Source of the DNA: Thiotrichaceae bacterium
Lineage (GTDB): Bacteria > Pseudomonadota > Gammaproteobacteria > Thiotrichales > Thiotrichaceae
Length of the DNA: 13,280 nucleotides
Direction of reading: 5' to 3'
NCBI GenBank assembly: GCA_026992705.1
Contig: JALWYT010000271.1
Location: forward strand, 1-13,280
A model generated the notes under the pieces. It was given only the letters and a program-made list of their open reading frames with translations, ran no database searches and was not told the DNA's origin. Below are positions 1 through 6,082 of the stretch, one piece after another (the first letter of the stretch is position 1; each line of letters starts with the position of its first letter). The translations under genes were made by a program, and so were the position numbers.

Positions 1-16
1 TCCACTACCAAAGCAA

Positions 17-28
17 TTACAATTGTAA
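17..28. promoter_or_regulatory. 12-bp perfect palindrome before the DUF1007 gene
   Basis: TTACAATTGTAA is a perfect 12-base palindrome whose end touches the ribosome binding site AAAGGA of the following gene. Its position would suit an operator or a translational control element, but no known regulator consensus was matched, and short AT-rich palindromes arise by chance in such DNA. The window begins just upstream, so the true promoter may lie outside it. Confidence 0.2.
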
Positions 29-40
29 AAGGATATGACA

Positions 41-640
41 ATGTATCAAAAAAGAATCAAACAAATTTCTTGGCTAGCATCCCTATTAATGATGCTCTTC
101 TTTATCAAGCCTAGTCTTGCGGAGCATTTTCACTATTTTGTTGATGTAGAAACGACGTTTGCCGTTGATCAAAATCAGCAATTGCATGGGGTTGATGTTT
201 CATGGGTTTATGATGAAAAAATGTCTGCCTTAATGAAAGCTCAAAACCCTGATTTAAAAGCCTTAGGAAAGAAAACCCTGAATGATTTGAGTAAAAATCA
301 TTATTTTATAAATTTAGCCATCAACGGTCAGCCAATTAAAACTGGTATTGCTCAAAAATATCAGCTTCAAGAAATTAGCGATAAAGGCAAAAAGCTGTTA
401 CAGCTTGACTTTTCCCTACCTTTTGAAAAACCAATTTCTATGCAGGGTAAAAATAAACTCACTTGGAATTTTGCTGATCCTACAGGCGTTGGTATTTTAA
501 TGTACTCAAGTGTGTCAGGCATACGCTTAATTAAGGAGCCATTAAAGTCTCATTGCAAAGCAAAACTGTGGAGCAATGATAATGAAGAGAGAGATCATGG
601 TGATCCTGAACAGTTTTTAAAGCTAAAATGTTCGTTGTAA
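41..640 (+). CDS. secreted DUF1007 family protein
   Basis: A 199-residue exported protein. Residues 1-27 form a signal peptide (basic start, hydrophobic stretch LASLLMMLFF, cleavage after SLA). The mature protein opens with HFHYFVDVET, which resembles the HPH-x-(F/W)-(V/I)-D start typical of DUF1007 (COG3683), followed by a ...SWVYDE... segment usual for the family. DUF1007 proteins are periplasmic and are often encoded beside nickel/cobalt or zinc transport genes; their biochemical role is not established. No transporter follows here; one could lie upstream of the window. Two cysteines near the C terminus could form a disulfide. An in-frame ATG at 35 exists, but the ATG at 41 is preferred because AAAGGA at 28-33 is correctly spaced from it. 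Family assignment is from motif memory, not a search. Confidence 0.75.
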   Translation: MYQKRIKQISWLASLLMMLFFIKPSLAEHFHYFVDVETTFAVDQNQQLHGVDVSWVYDEKMSALMKAQNPDLKALGKKTLNDLSKNHYFINLAINGQPIKTGIAQKYQLQEISDKGKKLLQLDFSLPFEKPISMQGKNKLTWNFADPTGVGILMYSSVSGIRLIKEPLKSHCKAKLWSNDNEERDHGDPEQFLKLKCSL

Positions 641-652
641 AAAATTTTTTAC
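637..652. repeat. 16-bp A6T6 palindrome over the stop codon
   Basis: GTAAAAAATTTTTTAC is a perfect palindrome that contains the TAA stop of the DUF1007 gene, followed by TGTTAAATTTTG. It lies between convergent genes. It has no GC stem, so it is not a convincing intrinsic terminator, though A6T6 tracts bend DNA. The rest of 653-733 shows nothing recognisable. Confidence 0.35.
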
Positions 653-733
653 TGTTAAATTTTGCTGTTATTTATCATATACTGGTCTATTGGACATTTG
701 GAGTAAGAATATAAGTTTAAGTATGGTTAATGG

Positions 734-1216
734 TTACATCCCAGATTTTAAAATTCGTTGCTTATCACGATTCCATGTCCTGTCTTTATCAGACGCTCGT
801 TTATCATGTAGCTTTTTACCTTTAGCAAGGGCGACTTCAAGTTTAACACGATTGTTTTTCCAATAGATAGAAAGAGCAACCAAGGTATAGCCTTTACGTT
901 CAGTCGCTCCGATAAGTCGGCTGATTTCGTCTGCGTGTAATAATAATTTACGGATTCGTAACGGCTCAGGTTTGATATGAGTTGATGCGGTGGGTAGCGG
1001 TGATATATGAATATTGGCAACCCAAGCTTCGCCATTTTTTATATAAACATAGCTTTCTTTGAGCTGCACACGACCTTCTCGCAAGCTTTTGACTTCCCAG
1101 CCTTCTAGTACCATGCCTGCTTCAAAGGTGTCGCCAATAAAAAATTCATGACGAGCTACTTTGTTGACAGCAATGGTTTTGCCACCGTGTCCTTTTTTCT
1201 TTTTTCTTTTAGCCAT
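734..1216 (-). CDS. smpB: SsrA (tmRNA)-binding protein SmpB
   Basis: A 160-residue SmpB, the usual full length. SmpB binds tmRNA and delivers it to stalled ribosomes for trans-translation, which tags the incomplete protein and frees the ribosome. Visible family hallmarks are a Lys-rich start (AKRKKKKGHGGKTIAVNK), the beta-barrel motif LEGWEVKSLREGRV at about 37-50, the WVANIHISP segment at 65-73, and the basic C-terminal tail GKKLHDKR followed by DRTWNRDKQRILK, which mimics mRNA in the decoding centre. It is divergent from ratA-rnfH, an arrangement also known around E. coli smpB-ratAB-bamE. No ribosome binding site precedes the ATG: the upstream bases are ATAATCTAAAA. The tmRNA gene ssrA is not in the window. 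Confidence 0.97.
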   Translation of the reverse strand: MAKRKKKKGHGGKTIAVNKVARHEFFIGDTFEAGMVLEGWEVKSLREGRVQLKESYVYIKNGEAWVANIHISPLPTASTHIKPEPLRIRKLLLHADEISRLIGATERKGYTLVALSIYWKNNRVKLEVALAKGKKLHDKRASDKDRTWNRDKQRILKSGM

Positions 1217-1222
1217 TTTTAG

Positions 1223-1251
1223 ATTATGTCATAACAGAGGGTGAATGGTAA
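1223..1251 (-). promoter_or_regulatory. putative smpB promoter, possibly giving a leaderless mRNA
   Basis: Read on the minus strand, TTACCA (1246-1251) and CATAAT (1223-1228) are spaced 17 bases, matching the sigma70 hexamers at 4/6 and 5/6 positions. The -10 hexamer ends only 6 bases before the smpB ATG, so transcription would start at or near the start codon, consistent with the absence of a ribosome binding site. An 11-base inverted repeat, TTATGTCATAA (1224-1234), overlaps the -10 element. Weak evidence; the region also serves the divergent ratA. Confidence 0.3.
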
Positions 1252-1288
1252 GATATACCGATAATATTGATGTGTGAGATTTTATACT

Positions 1289-1720
1289 ATGCCAACTGTA
1301 AATCGTAGTGCTTTAGTTCCTTATCGTGCAGAGCAGATGTTCGCATTGGTTGATGATATTAAACATTATCCAGAGTTTTTGCCTTGGTGTCGCTCAACAA
1401 TAGAACATCGACGCAGTGAAAATGAGGTTGAAGCCAGTGTTGAAATTGCCAAAGGTGCAGTGAATAAATCATTCCGAACAATCAATAAATTACAGCCTTA
1501 TGAATTGATTGAAATGACTTTAGTCGATGGTCCCTTTAAGTATTTGCACGGTTACTGGCGTTTTCATGAGCTAAAGCAAGATGCTTGCAAGGTTACCTTA
1601 GATTTAGAATATGAATTTTCAAACCGCTTGATTAGCATGGCGATTGGTCCAGTATTCAATCAAGTCGCAAATACATTGGTGGATTCCTTTGTCTCAAGAG
1701 CGAGGAGCTTTTATGGATAA
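1289..1720 (+). CDS. ratA: RatA / Coq10-like START-domain protein
   Basis: A 143-residue protein of the polyketide cyclase/START superfamily. It opens with MPTVNRSALVPYRAEQMF and continues with the family segment VDDIKHYPEFLPWC at about 22-35, then a VDGPFKYLHGYWRF strand at 79-92 and a C-terminal helix NQVANTLVDSFVSRA. In E. coli the orthologue RatA (PasT) has been linked to interference with 70S ribosome formation and, through Coq10 similarity, to ubiquinone binding and respiration. The ubiquinone genes in this window make the latter attractive, but that is inference. A GTG codon at 1274 would add five residues; the ATG at 1289 fits the family's usual start. No strong ribosome binding site is visible. 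Its end overlaps the start of rnfH. Confidence 0.93.
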   Translation: MPTVNRSALVPYRAEQMFALVDDIKHYPEFLPWCRSTIEHRRSENEVEASVEIAKGAVNKSFRTINKLQPYELIEMTLVDGPFKYLHGYWRFHELKQDACKVTLDLEYEFSNRLISMAIGPVFNQVANTLVDSFVSRARSFYG

Positions 1721-2045
1721 TCAAAATAACACGTTTCAGGTTGAAGTGATTTATGCACTGCCCGATGAGCAAAAAATATTAACAGTTGATTTGCAAGAAG
1801 GACAAACAGCCAAAGATGCGATTGAACTATCAGGCATATTGCAGCGATACCCTGAGCTAGACATTGATAAATTAGTCATCGGTATTTTTGGCAAAAAGGT
1901 CAAGTTAGATAAAGCCTTGCGTGACCGTGATCGTGTTGAAATCTATCGCCCATTAATTGCAGATCCCAAAGAAGTTAGAAAACGTAAGGCAGCAGAAGGC
2001 AAAAAACTTAAAAAAGGCGGCTCAACCGCGGGTGTAAAAAAATGA
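1713..2045 (+). CDS. rnfH: RnfH family (UPF0125) ubiquitin-like protein
   Basis: A 110-residue beta-grasp protein of the RnfH/RatB (UPF0125) family. Diagnostic features are the N-terminal strand QVEVIYALPDEQ, the alternating segment LTVDLQEGQTAKDAIELSG, IGIFGKKVKLDKALRDRDRVEIYRPL at about residues 55-80, and the DPKEVRKRKAAEG tail, here extended by a Lys/Gly-rich end. The family role is unsettled; it accompanies ratA in many Proteobacteria and rnf clusters in some. The start at 1713 is set by GAGGAG at 1702-1707 and by an 8-base overlap with the end of ratA, which points to translational coupling. An upstream in-frame GTG-type extension into ratA is rejected because it lacks family sequence. 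The stop overlaps the next start as ATGA. Confidence 0.93.
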   Translation: MDNQNNTFQVEVIYALPDEQKILTVDLQEGQTAKDAIELSGILQRYPELDIDKLVIGIFGKKVKLDKALRDRDRVEIYRPLIADPKEVRKRKAAEGKKLKKGGSTAGVKK

Positions 2046-2284
2046 GAGGATTTATACCACCTGACCCTGAGACTAAAGTTTCACAAGATCATTATGCAGT
2101 TGTTTATGTACCTAGGCGTAGCCGCAAACGCTTTGCAGCAAGTTGTGTCAAACTTAAAGCAAATCGAGAAGAAGCTTTGGAACAAGCTAATCCTACAAGT
2201 AAATACTACGCTGCAATTGTGATTGGTCCCTCTAAATCCTCAGAAGGGCAATATGTTTATTATTTGCGAGAATGGTTGGAATAG
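2042..2284 (+). CDS. small uncharacterised protein coupled to ratA-rnfH
   Basis: An 80-residue soluble protein that I do not recognise. Its ATG shares bases with the rnfH stop (ATGA, 2042-2045), a typical translational-coupling junction, so it is probably the third gene of a ratA-rnfH operon. The ribosome binding site would lie in the end of rnfH, though the segment before the ATG is mostly A. No signal peptide, membrane segment or cysteine pair is present; there is one cysteine (Cys35). Basic residues cluster at VPRRSRKRFAASCVKLKANR (residues 24-43), which could bind nucleic acid. The rest alternates like a small alpha/beta fold (DHYAVVYVP, KYYAAIVIGPSK, GQYVYYLREW). It ends 5 bases from the convergent bamE stop. 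In the E. coli version of this neighbourhood bamE directly follows ratB, so this gene is an addition. Confidence 0.75.
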   Translation: MRGFIPPDPETKVSQDHYAVVYVPRRSRKRFAASCVKLKANREEALEQANPTSKYYAAIVIGPSKSSEGQYVYYLREWLE

Positions 2285-2289
2285 CCTAA

Positions 2290-2607
2290 TTATTTTAAAA
2301 TTTGACTGACCGAATCGCCATTAAAAATAATAGCAACACTTTTTAATACGGGCTTTTTGCCTGCTTCTTTTAAATAAAAGACATAATCCCAACGGTTGGC
2401 ATGAAAGTCATCTTGCATTAGGGGGGTTCCTAAAATATTTTGTACCTGAGTGCGTGACATGCCTTGTTTAATTTGACTAATGCTATCTTCTTCAACAACA
2501 TTGCCTTGCTGGATATCCATTTTATAACCACTGAGTTTTGGTGGTGTGCTACAAGCAATAAGAAGGGTAGTAAAGATTGAAATAAGGATAAATAAGTTCT
2601 TTTTCAT
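2290..2607 (-). CDS. bamE: outer membrane protein assembly factor BamE lipoprotein
   Basis: A 105-residue lipoprotein of the SmpA/OmlA family. Residues 1-18 form a lipoprotein signal peptide with lipobox LIAC and acylation at Cys19. The mature domain carries the family core at residues 43-77: IKQGMSRTQVQNILGTP, then DDFHANRWDYVFYLK. BamE sits on the periplasmic face of the outer membrane and stabilises the BamA-BamD complex that inserts beta-barrel proteins. An open frame extends 34 codons upstream, but that extension is not family-like, and the ATG at 2607 directly precedes the signal peptide. The only ribosome-binding-like bases are a weak GAG. The gene converges on the ratA-rnfH operon, with its stop 5 bases from the previous one; the shared ATTTTAAAAT lies over the junction. 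Confidence 0.93.
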   Translation of the reverse strand: MKKNLFILISIFTTLLIACSTPPKLSGYKMDIQQGNVVEEDSISQIKQGMSRTQVQNILGTPLMQDDFHANRWDYVFYLKEAGKKPVLKSVAIIFNGDSVSQILK

Positions 2608-2855
2608 AATAGGCTCTATATTCTGTTGTTTTTGAAATATATTTAAGGCAATTCTTGTATTTATTAAACAATGATATTTTAGATAGTTTTTGTGTACAAG
2701 CATAATCAAAAAGTGTTTTAATACAAAAAAATAAGAGGTGATATTTGAGTAAATTATAAGTTATTTCCTGAAGCTGAAACTTAGTTATCTTTTATCTTAG
2801 AACATTTAATTTTTTAGGTTGCTAATTTATAAGGTACCTAAATTCATTTTTGGGC
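2608..2855. other. 248-base gene-free gap between bamE and ubiB
   Basis: This AT-rich stretch should hold the bamE promoter and the ubiJ-ubiB transcript end, both on the minus strand, but no convincing promoter pair or GC-rich terminator was found. One structured element is visible: TTTAGGT (2813-2819) and ACCTAAA (2836-2842) are perfect inverted repeats 16 bases apart, with the KpnI-like palindrome GGTACC inside the right arm. On the ubiB transcript this could form a 7-bp hairpin, but it is followed by A rather than U residues, so it is not a standard intrinsic terminator. Confidence 0.4.
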
Positions 2856-4493
2856 TTAATCAGAATCAATCTCTTTAAACAAACTGTACATTAATAAAAT
2901 GATTCCACTACCACCAGTAAGCCATGTCAATATGCTAATACCTAGAGGTGTTATGGTTGATAAAGTTGCAGTAATTAACAATGTTCCACCAATCGTTGCG
3001 GTCATACCTTTTTGGCTTGATTTTTCTATTTCAATTCTAAGTTTTTCTAATTGCTGGGATTCCCATTGCATTTTTAAGTGTTGGTCATTCATTTGTTTAA
3101 TAACATCGTGAATGAGATTTGGCATTTCAGGGAGGTTTTTCAGCATTTTGGGGAAGTTGGCTTTAGCTCCATTGAGTAAGGCTCGCACGCCGACTTGTTC
3201 ATCCATCCAGCGTTGGATAAAAGGTTTGACGGTTACCCATAGATCTAAATCAGGGTAGAGTTGGCGACCTAAGCCCTCGATATTTAGCATGGTTTTTTGC
3301 AATAAAATTAGTTGTGGCTGCACTTCCATATCAAAGCGTTGGGCGGTTTGGAAGAGGTTTAGTAATAAATTACCGAATGAAATTTCTGCAATGGGCTTTT
3401 GGAAAATAGGCTCGCAAACACTGCGAATAGCGGCTTCAAATTCTTCGACTCGAGTTTCCGCAGGAACCCAGCCGGATTCCACATGCAATTCTGCGACCCG
3501 TTTATAATCACGATCAAAAAAGGCGTGGAAATTTTCCGCAAGATAGCGTTGATCATCGGGCGATAGCGTCCCCATAATGCCGAAATCAACAGCAAGGTAT
3601 TTGGCATCTTTGGGGTTAGTGGTATCGACAAAAATATTGCCTGGGTGCATATCGGCATGGAAGAAATTATGTCGAAAAACCTGCGTAAAAAATATCTCAA
3701 CTCCCCGCTCAGATAGCCGACGCATATCCACGCCCATTGATTTTAGTGTTTCGACTTCGCCAATGGGTAAGCCGTAAATACGCTCCATCACAATGACATT
3801 GCGGCTGCAATATTCCCAATAAACGTCTGGCACATATAAATCGGGTGAATTTTGGAAATTACGCCGTAGCTGACTGGCGTTAGCCGCTTCACGCACTAAG
3901 TCCAGTTCATCAAGAATGGTTTTTTCGTATTCTTCGATAATTTCTACAGGGCGAAGCCGCTTGCCGTGTTTCCAAAAGCGTTGTGCCAAGCCTGCGATGA
4001 TATAAAGCAGGGCAACATCTTTTTGGATGACTTTAATAATCTCAGGGCGGACGACTTTAATAATGACTTCTTTGCCATCCCAAAGCGTTGCTGTATGCAC
4101 CTGTGCAATGGATGCTGAGGCTAAAGGATTATGCCCGAAGTCTTTAAAAACCTCGTTGACGGGCTTGCCAAGTGCTGTTTCGATGATGGCTTTCGCTTCA
4201 TGGTTTGGGAAGGGGGGAACATTGTCCTGCAATTTGGCTAATTCATCGACAATATGCGGCGGTACAAGGTCGCGTCGTGTTGATAGCATTTGCCCTAGCT
4301 TGACAAAAATCGGTCCTAAATCTTCTAAGGCTTTGCGAATCCGCTCACCAAGTGGGACTTGCGTCGGTTTTTTCCGCCAATTCCAAGGCAAAACATAATA
4401 TAACCCGCTTAATTTGGGGATGGATAGTAGAAATTCGTCCAAATCATATCGAACGAGGACGCGGATAATGCTAAATAACCGAAAAATTCGCAT
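2856..4493 (-). CDS. ubiB: ubiquinone biosynthesis regulatory protein kinase-like UbiB
   Basis: A 545-residue UbiB/ADCK-family atypical kinase, the usual length. UbiB acts at the inner membrane with the UbiJ-UbiK accessory factors to support aerobic ubiquinone synthesis; its family binds nucleotide and probably acts as an ATPase rather than a protein kinase. Visible motifs are the signature KLGQ (65-68), the Ala-rich loop ASASIAQVH (125-133) that replaces the Gly-rich loop, the nucleotide lysine K146 in IIKVVRP, the catalytic loop HADMHPGN (279-286) and the metal-binding DFG (303-305). The C terminus holds hydrophobic spans at about 500-540 for membrane anchoring. The start ATG directly follows the ubiJ stop (TAAATG), so the two are co-translated. 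All key residues are present. Confidence 0.97.
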   Translation of the reverse strand: MRIFRLFSIIRVLVRYDLDEFLLSIPKLSGLYYVLPWNWRKKPTQVPLGERIRKALEDLGPIFVKLGQMLSTRRDLVPPHIVDELAKLQDNVPPFPNHEAKAIIETALGKPVNEVFKDFGHNPLASASIAQVHTATLWDGKEVIIKVVRPEIIKVIQKDVALLYIIAGLAQRFWKHGKRLRPVEIIEEYEKTILDELDLVREAANASQLRRNFQNSPDLYVPDVYWEYCSRNVIVMERIYGLPIGEVETLKSMGVDMRRLSERGVEIFFTQVFRHNFFHADMHPGNIFVDTTNPKDAKYLAVDFGIMGTLSPDDQRYLAENFHAFFDRDYKRVAELHVESGWVPAETRVEEFEAAIRSVCEPIFQKPIAEISFGNLLLNLFQTAQRFDMEVQPQLILLQKTMLNIEGLGRQLYPDLDLWVTVKPFIQRWMDEQVGVRALLNGAKANFPKMLKNLPEMPNLIHDVIKQMNDQHLKMQWESQQLEKLRIEIEKSSQKGMTATIGGTLLITATLSTITPLGISILTWLTGGSGIILLMYSLFKEIDSD

Positions 4494-5126
4494 TTATGAA
4501 GACTCTTGTTGTTTTTCAATGTGAGATTGCAAGCGTTTAAGACGAGCTTCCAGCCGATCAGTATCTGCCCTAAGCGTATCGACTTGCTCCATATAATAAG
4601 CCACTTCAGCCTCAGCGGGGAGTACACGGATTTCTTCTTGCAAATATTCTCTGGTATTCATTTGCATTGCCTGTTGAGTTTCATGACACCAATGGCTTGC
4701 TTTGCGTATGCCTTCCCCTAGTTGATAGGCAGCAATATCCCCAATAAGATGCGATAGCCATTCTTCCCAATCTACATCAATCTCTGTCAATATTTGGCTA
4801 AATTTCTCACTCAACCCCATATCGCCTTCAATATTAACATCAGAATCCAGCAAGGTTTTGCCTCTATCGCTTGCCATATTTAAACGCAGTAAAGAAATAG
4901 GGCTTGCCTTGATGGTCACATCAGCTTGCCCCGCATATTCCGTCATGGTGTAAATGCCATTGGCATCAGGGAAGAAATACAGTTTGATATTTAAGTCCGT
5001 GATATGAATACAGATAACTTTACCTGCAATCGCCTGCAATTTAGCCGCTGAATCATCACCAAGCCGCAACCACGCATTGAGTGCGGTGTCGAGCATGGCG
5101 GTAAGAGTGCTGGATAACATAGTCAT
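4494..5126 (-). CDS. ubiJ: ubiquinone biosynthesis accessory factor UbiJ
   Basis: A 210-residue protein with an N-terminal SCP2 (sterol carrier) lipid-binding domain at about residues 10-115 and a charged coiled coil at 175-207 (YYMEQVDTLRADTDRLEARL). UbiJ binds ubiquinone intermediates through SCP2, and the coiled coil pairs with UbiK to organise the soluble Ubi complex. The family-like segments VNIEGDM (97-103) and DWEEWLSHLIGD (119-130) support the call. In E. coli the order is ubiE-ubiJ-ubiB; here ubiJ leads a two-gene operon with its own promoter and ubiE lies elsewhere in the window. Two ATG codons (5126 and 5120) are possible starts; neither has a clear ribosome binding site. Confidence 0.9.
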   Translation of the reverse strand: MTMLSSTLTAMLDTALNAWLRLGDDSAAKLQAIAGKVICIHITDLNIKLYFFPDANGIYTMTEYAGQADVTIKASPISLLRLNMASDRGKTLLDSDVNIEGDMGLSEKFSQILTEIDVDWEEWLSHLIGDIAAYQLGEGIRKASHWCHETQQAMQMNTREYLQEEIRVLPAEAEVAYYMEQVDTLRADTDRLEARLKRLQSHIEKQQESS

Positions 5127-5167
5127 AAGAACAGAGGTAAAGGCTAAATTAATTTGATAATAGATGT

Positions 5168-5196
5168 ATTATACTCTGCTAAAGATACTGTTTAAA
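5168..5196 (-). promoter_or_regulatory. sigma70-like promoter of ubiJ-ubiB
   Basis: On the minus strand TTTAAA (5191-5196; 4/6) and a perfect TATAAT (5168-5173) are separated by 17 bases. Transcription would begin near 5161, giving a leader of about 35 bases before the ubiJ ATG at 5126. This is the best promoter match in the window. Confidence 0.55.
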
Positions 5197-5353
5197 AGTG
5201 AAGAATGTTTGTACTAATGATATTTCAAATATCCTTTTTAGCCTATGAGGTCTACAAAATACGGCTGAATTTAAGTGAGTAGTAAATGAAAAAAGTTGAT
5301 CGATGGTCAAGAAAAAGCAGAATTATTTAATAATCATGCTTATGATCTAAGAC

Positions 5354-5381
5354 TTGATCATTAAAATTTAGTAAATACAAT
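5354..5381 (+). promoter_or_regulatory. putative promoter of the CAP-domain lipoprotein gene
   Basis: TTGATC (5354-5359; 4/6) and TACAAT (5376-5381; 5/6) are spaced 16 bases. Transcription would start near 5388, about 18 bases before the GTG start, leaving room for the GGGGGAG ribosome binding site at 5397-5403. Confidence 0.45.
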
Positions 5382-5405
5382 ATCGTAAAAAACTATGGGG
5401 GAGTT

Positions 5406-5984
5406 GTGAAATATACACAGATTTTTGTTGTACTGACACTTCTTTTTGCTGGCTGTGCGAATAGCACAACCAATACATTAAGTACTTCAAGTAGTCATAC
5501 GATTGCAAATGAAACGGGTAAATTACTTGGTATAACTAAGGCTCATAATACTGTTCGACAGAAGTATCACCTTCCTGCATTAGTTTGGTCACCTAAACTA
5601 GCCGCTCATGCTCAACAATGGGCGAATTATTTAGCAACACAAAATCACTGTATAATGCAACATCGACCTCTGACAGGGGAATATAAGCGGATTTATGGAG
5701 AGAATATTTTCTGGGCAAGTCCACGTAGATGGAGTGATGGTAGAGTAGAAATCCAGCCAATTACAGCAGAAGATGTTGTTTTCTCTTGGGCAGATGAAGA
5801 GCAATATTATAATTACGCCAATAATAGTTGTAAACATGGTGAAATGTGTGGACACTTCACTCAAATTGTTTGGAAAAATTCGAAACTAGTTGGTTGTGGC
5901 ATGGTAATTTGCCCTGATAAAGGACAAATGTGGGTGTGTAGCTATGATCCTCCAGGGAATTATATTGGAGAAAAGCCTTATTGA
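5406..5984 (+). CDS. CAP/SCP-domain (PR-1-like) lipoprotein
   Basis: A 192-residue exported protein. Residues 1-16 are a lipoprotein signal with lipobox LFAGC (Cys17), followed by a Ser/Thr-rich linker at 18-36. The rest is a CAP domain much closer to the CRISP/PR-1 pattern than to the shorter bacterial YkwD type: GHFTQIVWKNSKLVGCG (149-165) and CSYDPPGNYIGEKPY (178-192) match both signatures. The cavity residues are present: His47, Glu99 in GEN, Glu131/132 and His150. Six cysteines (82, 142, 148, 164, 169, 178) suggest disulfides in the periplasm or outside. CAP proteins bind sterols, lipids or cell-wall material; the role here is unknown. It starts at GTG with a strong but tightly spaced ribosome binding site. 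Convergent with the antiporter gene. Confidence 0.9.
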   Translation: MKYTQIFVVLTLLFAGCANSTTNTLSTSSSHTIANETGKLLGITKAHNTVRQKYHLPALVWSPKLAAHAQQWANYLATQNHCIMQHRPLTGEYKRIYGENIFWASPRRWSDGRVEIQPITAEDVVFSWADEEQYYNYANNSCKHGEMCGHFTQIVWKNSKLVGCGMVICPDKGQMWVCSYDPPGNYIGEKPY

Positions 5985-6063
5985 TTTTATTTTATAATCA
6001 CTCCGTATAATAAGCGGTGTTTAAATTATGCTGAGTCGTAACATTATTTTTAGTGTCAGTGAG

Positions 6064-6082
6064 TTAAAATATTACATTTTAA
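6064..6082. repeat. inverted repeat over the antiporter stop codon
   Basis: TTAAAAT and ATTTTAA form perfect 7-base arms around ATTAC, spanning the end of the antiporter gene between convergent genes. The stem is all A/T, so it is only weak evidence for a transcript end. The remaining gap from 5985 shows an imperfect CACTCCG...CGGTG pairing and nothing else. Confidence 0.25.

Larger units (their letters stand above)
5127..5405. other. 279-base gap: two divergent promoters and a possible relic frame
   Basis: No intact gene is present. Besides the ubiJ promoter and the CAP-gene promoter, there is a 15-base palindrome, GATATTTCAAATATC (5219-5233), with 7-base arms around one central C, placed between the two promoters. 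A frame from 5290 to 5367 on the plus strand, opened by the TGA at 5287, reads KKLIDGQEKAELFNNHAYDLRLDH and then stops. Its balanced composition looks coding, but it has no ATG in frame, no ribosome binding site and no continuation upstream, so it may be a gene remnant or chance. Confidence 0.35.

Noticed and set aside
2608..2709. 34-codon upstream extension of bamE
   Set aside because: It would bury the lipoprotein signal peptide, and bamE is of normal length from 2607.
2811..2842. TTTAGGT/ACCTAAA hairpin as a ubiB terminator
   Set aside because: The loop is long and the ubiB-strand hairpin is followed by A residues, not a U tract.
2856..4493. Several open frames opposite to or out of frame with ubiB
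   Set aside because: They lack ribosome binding sites and family features, while ubiB is complete with all motifs; they are shadows of its codon pattern.
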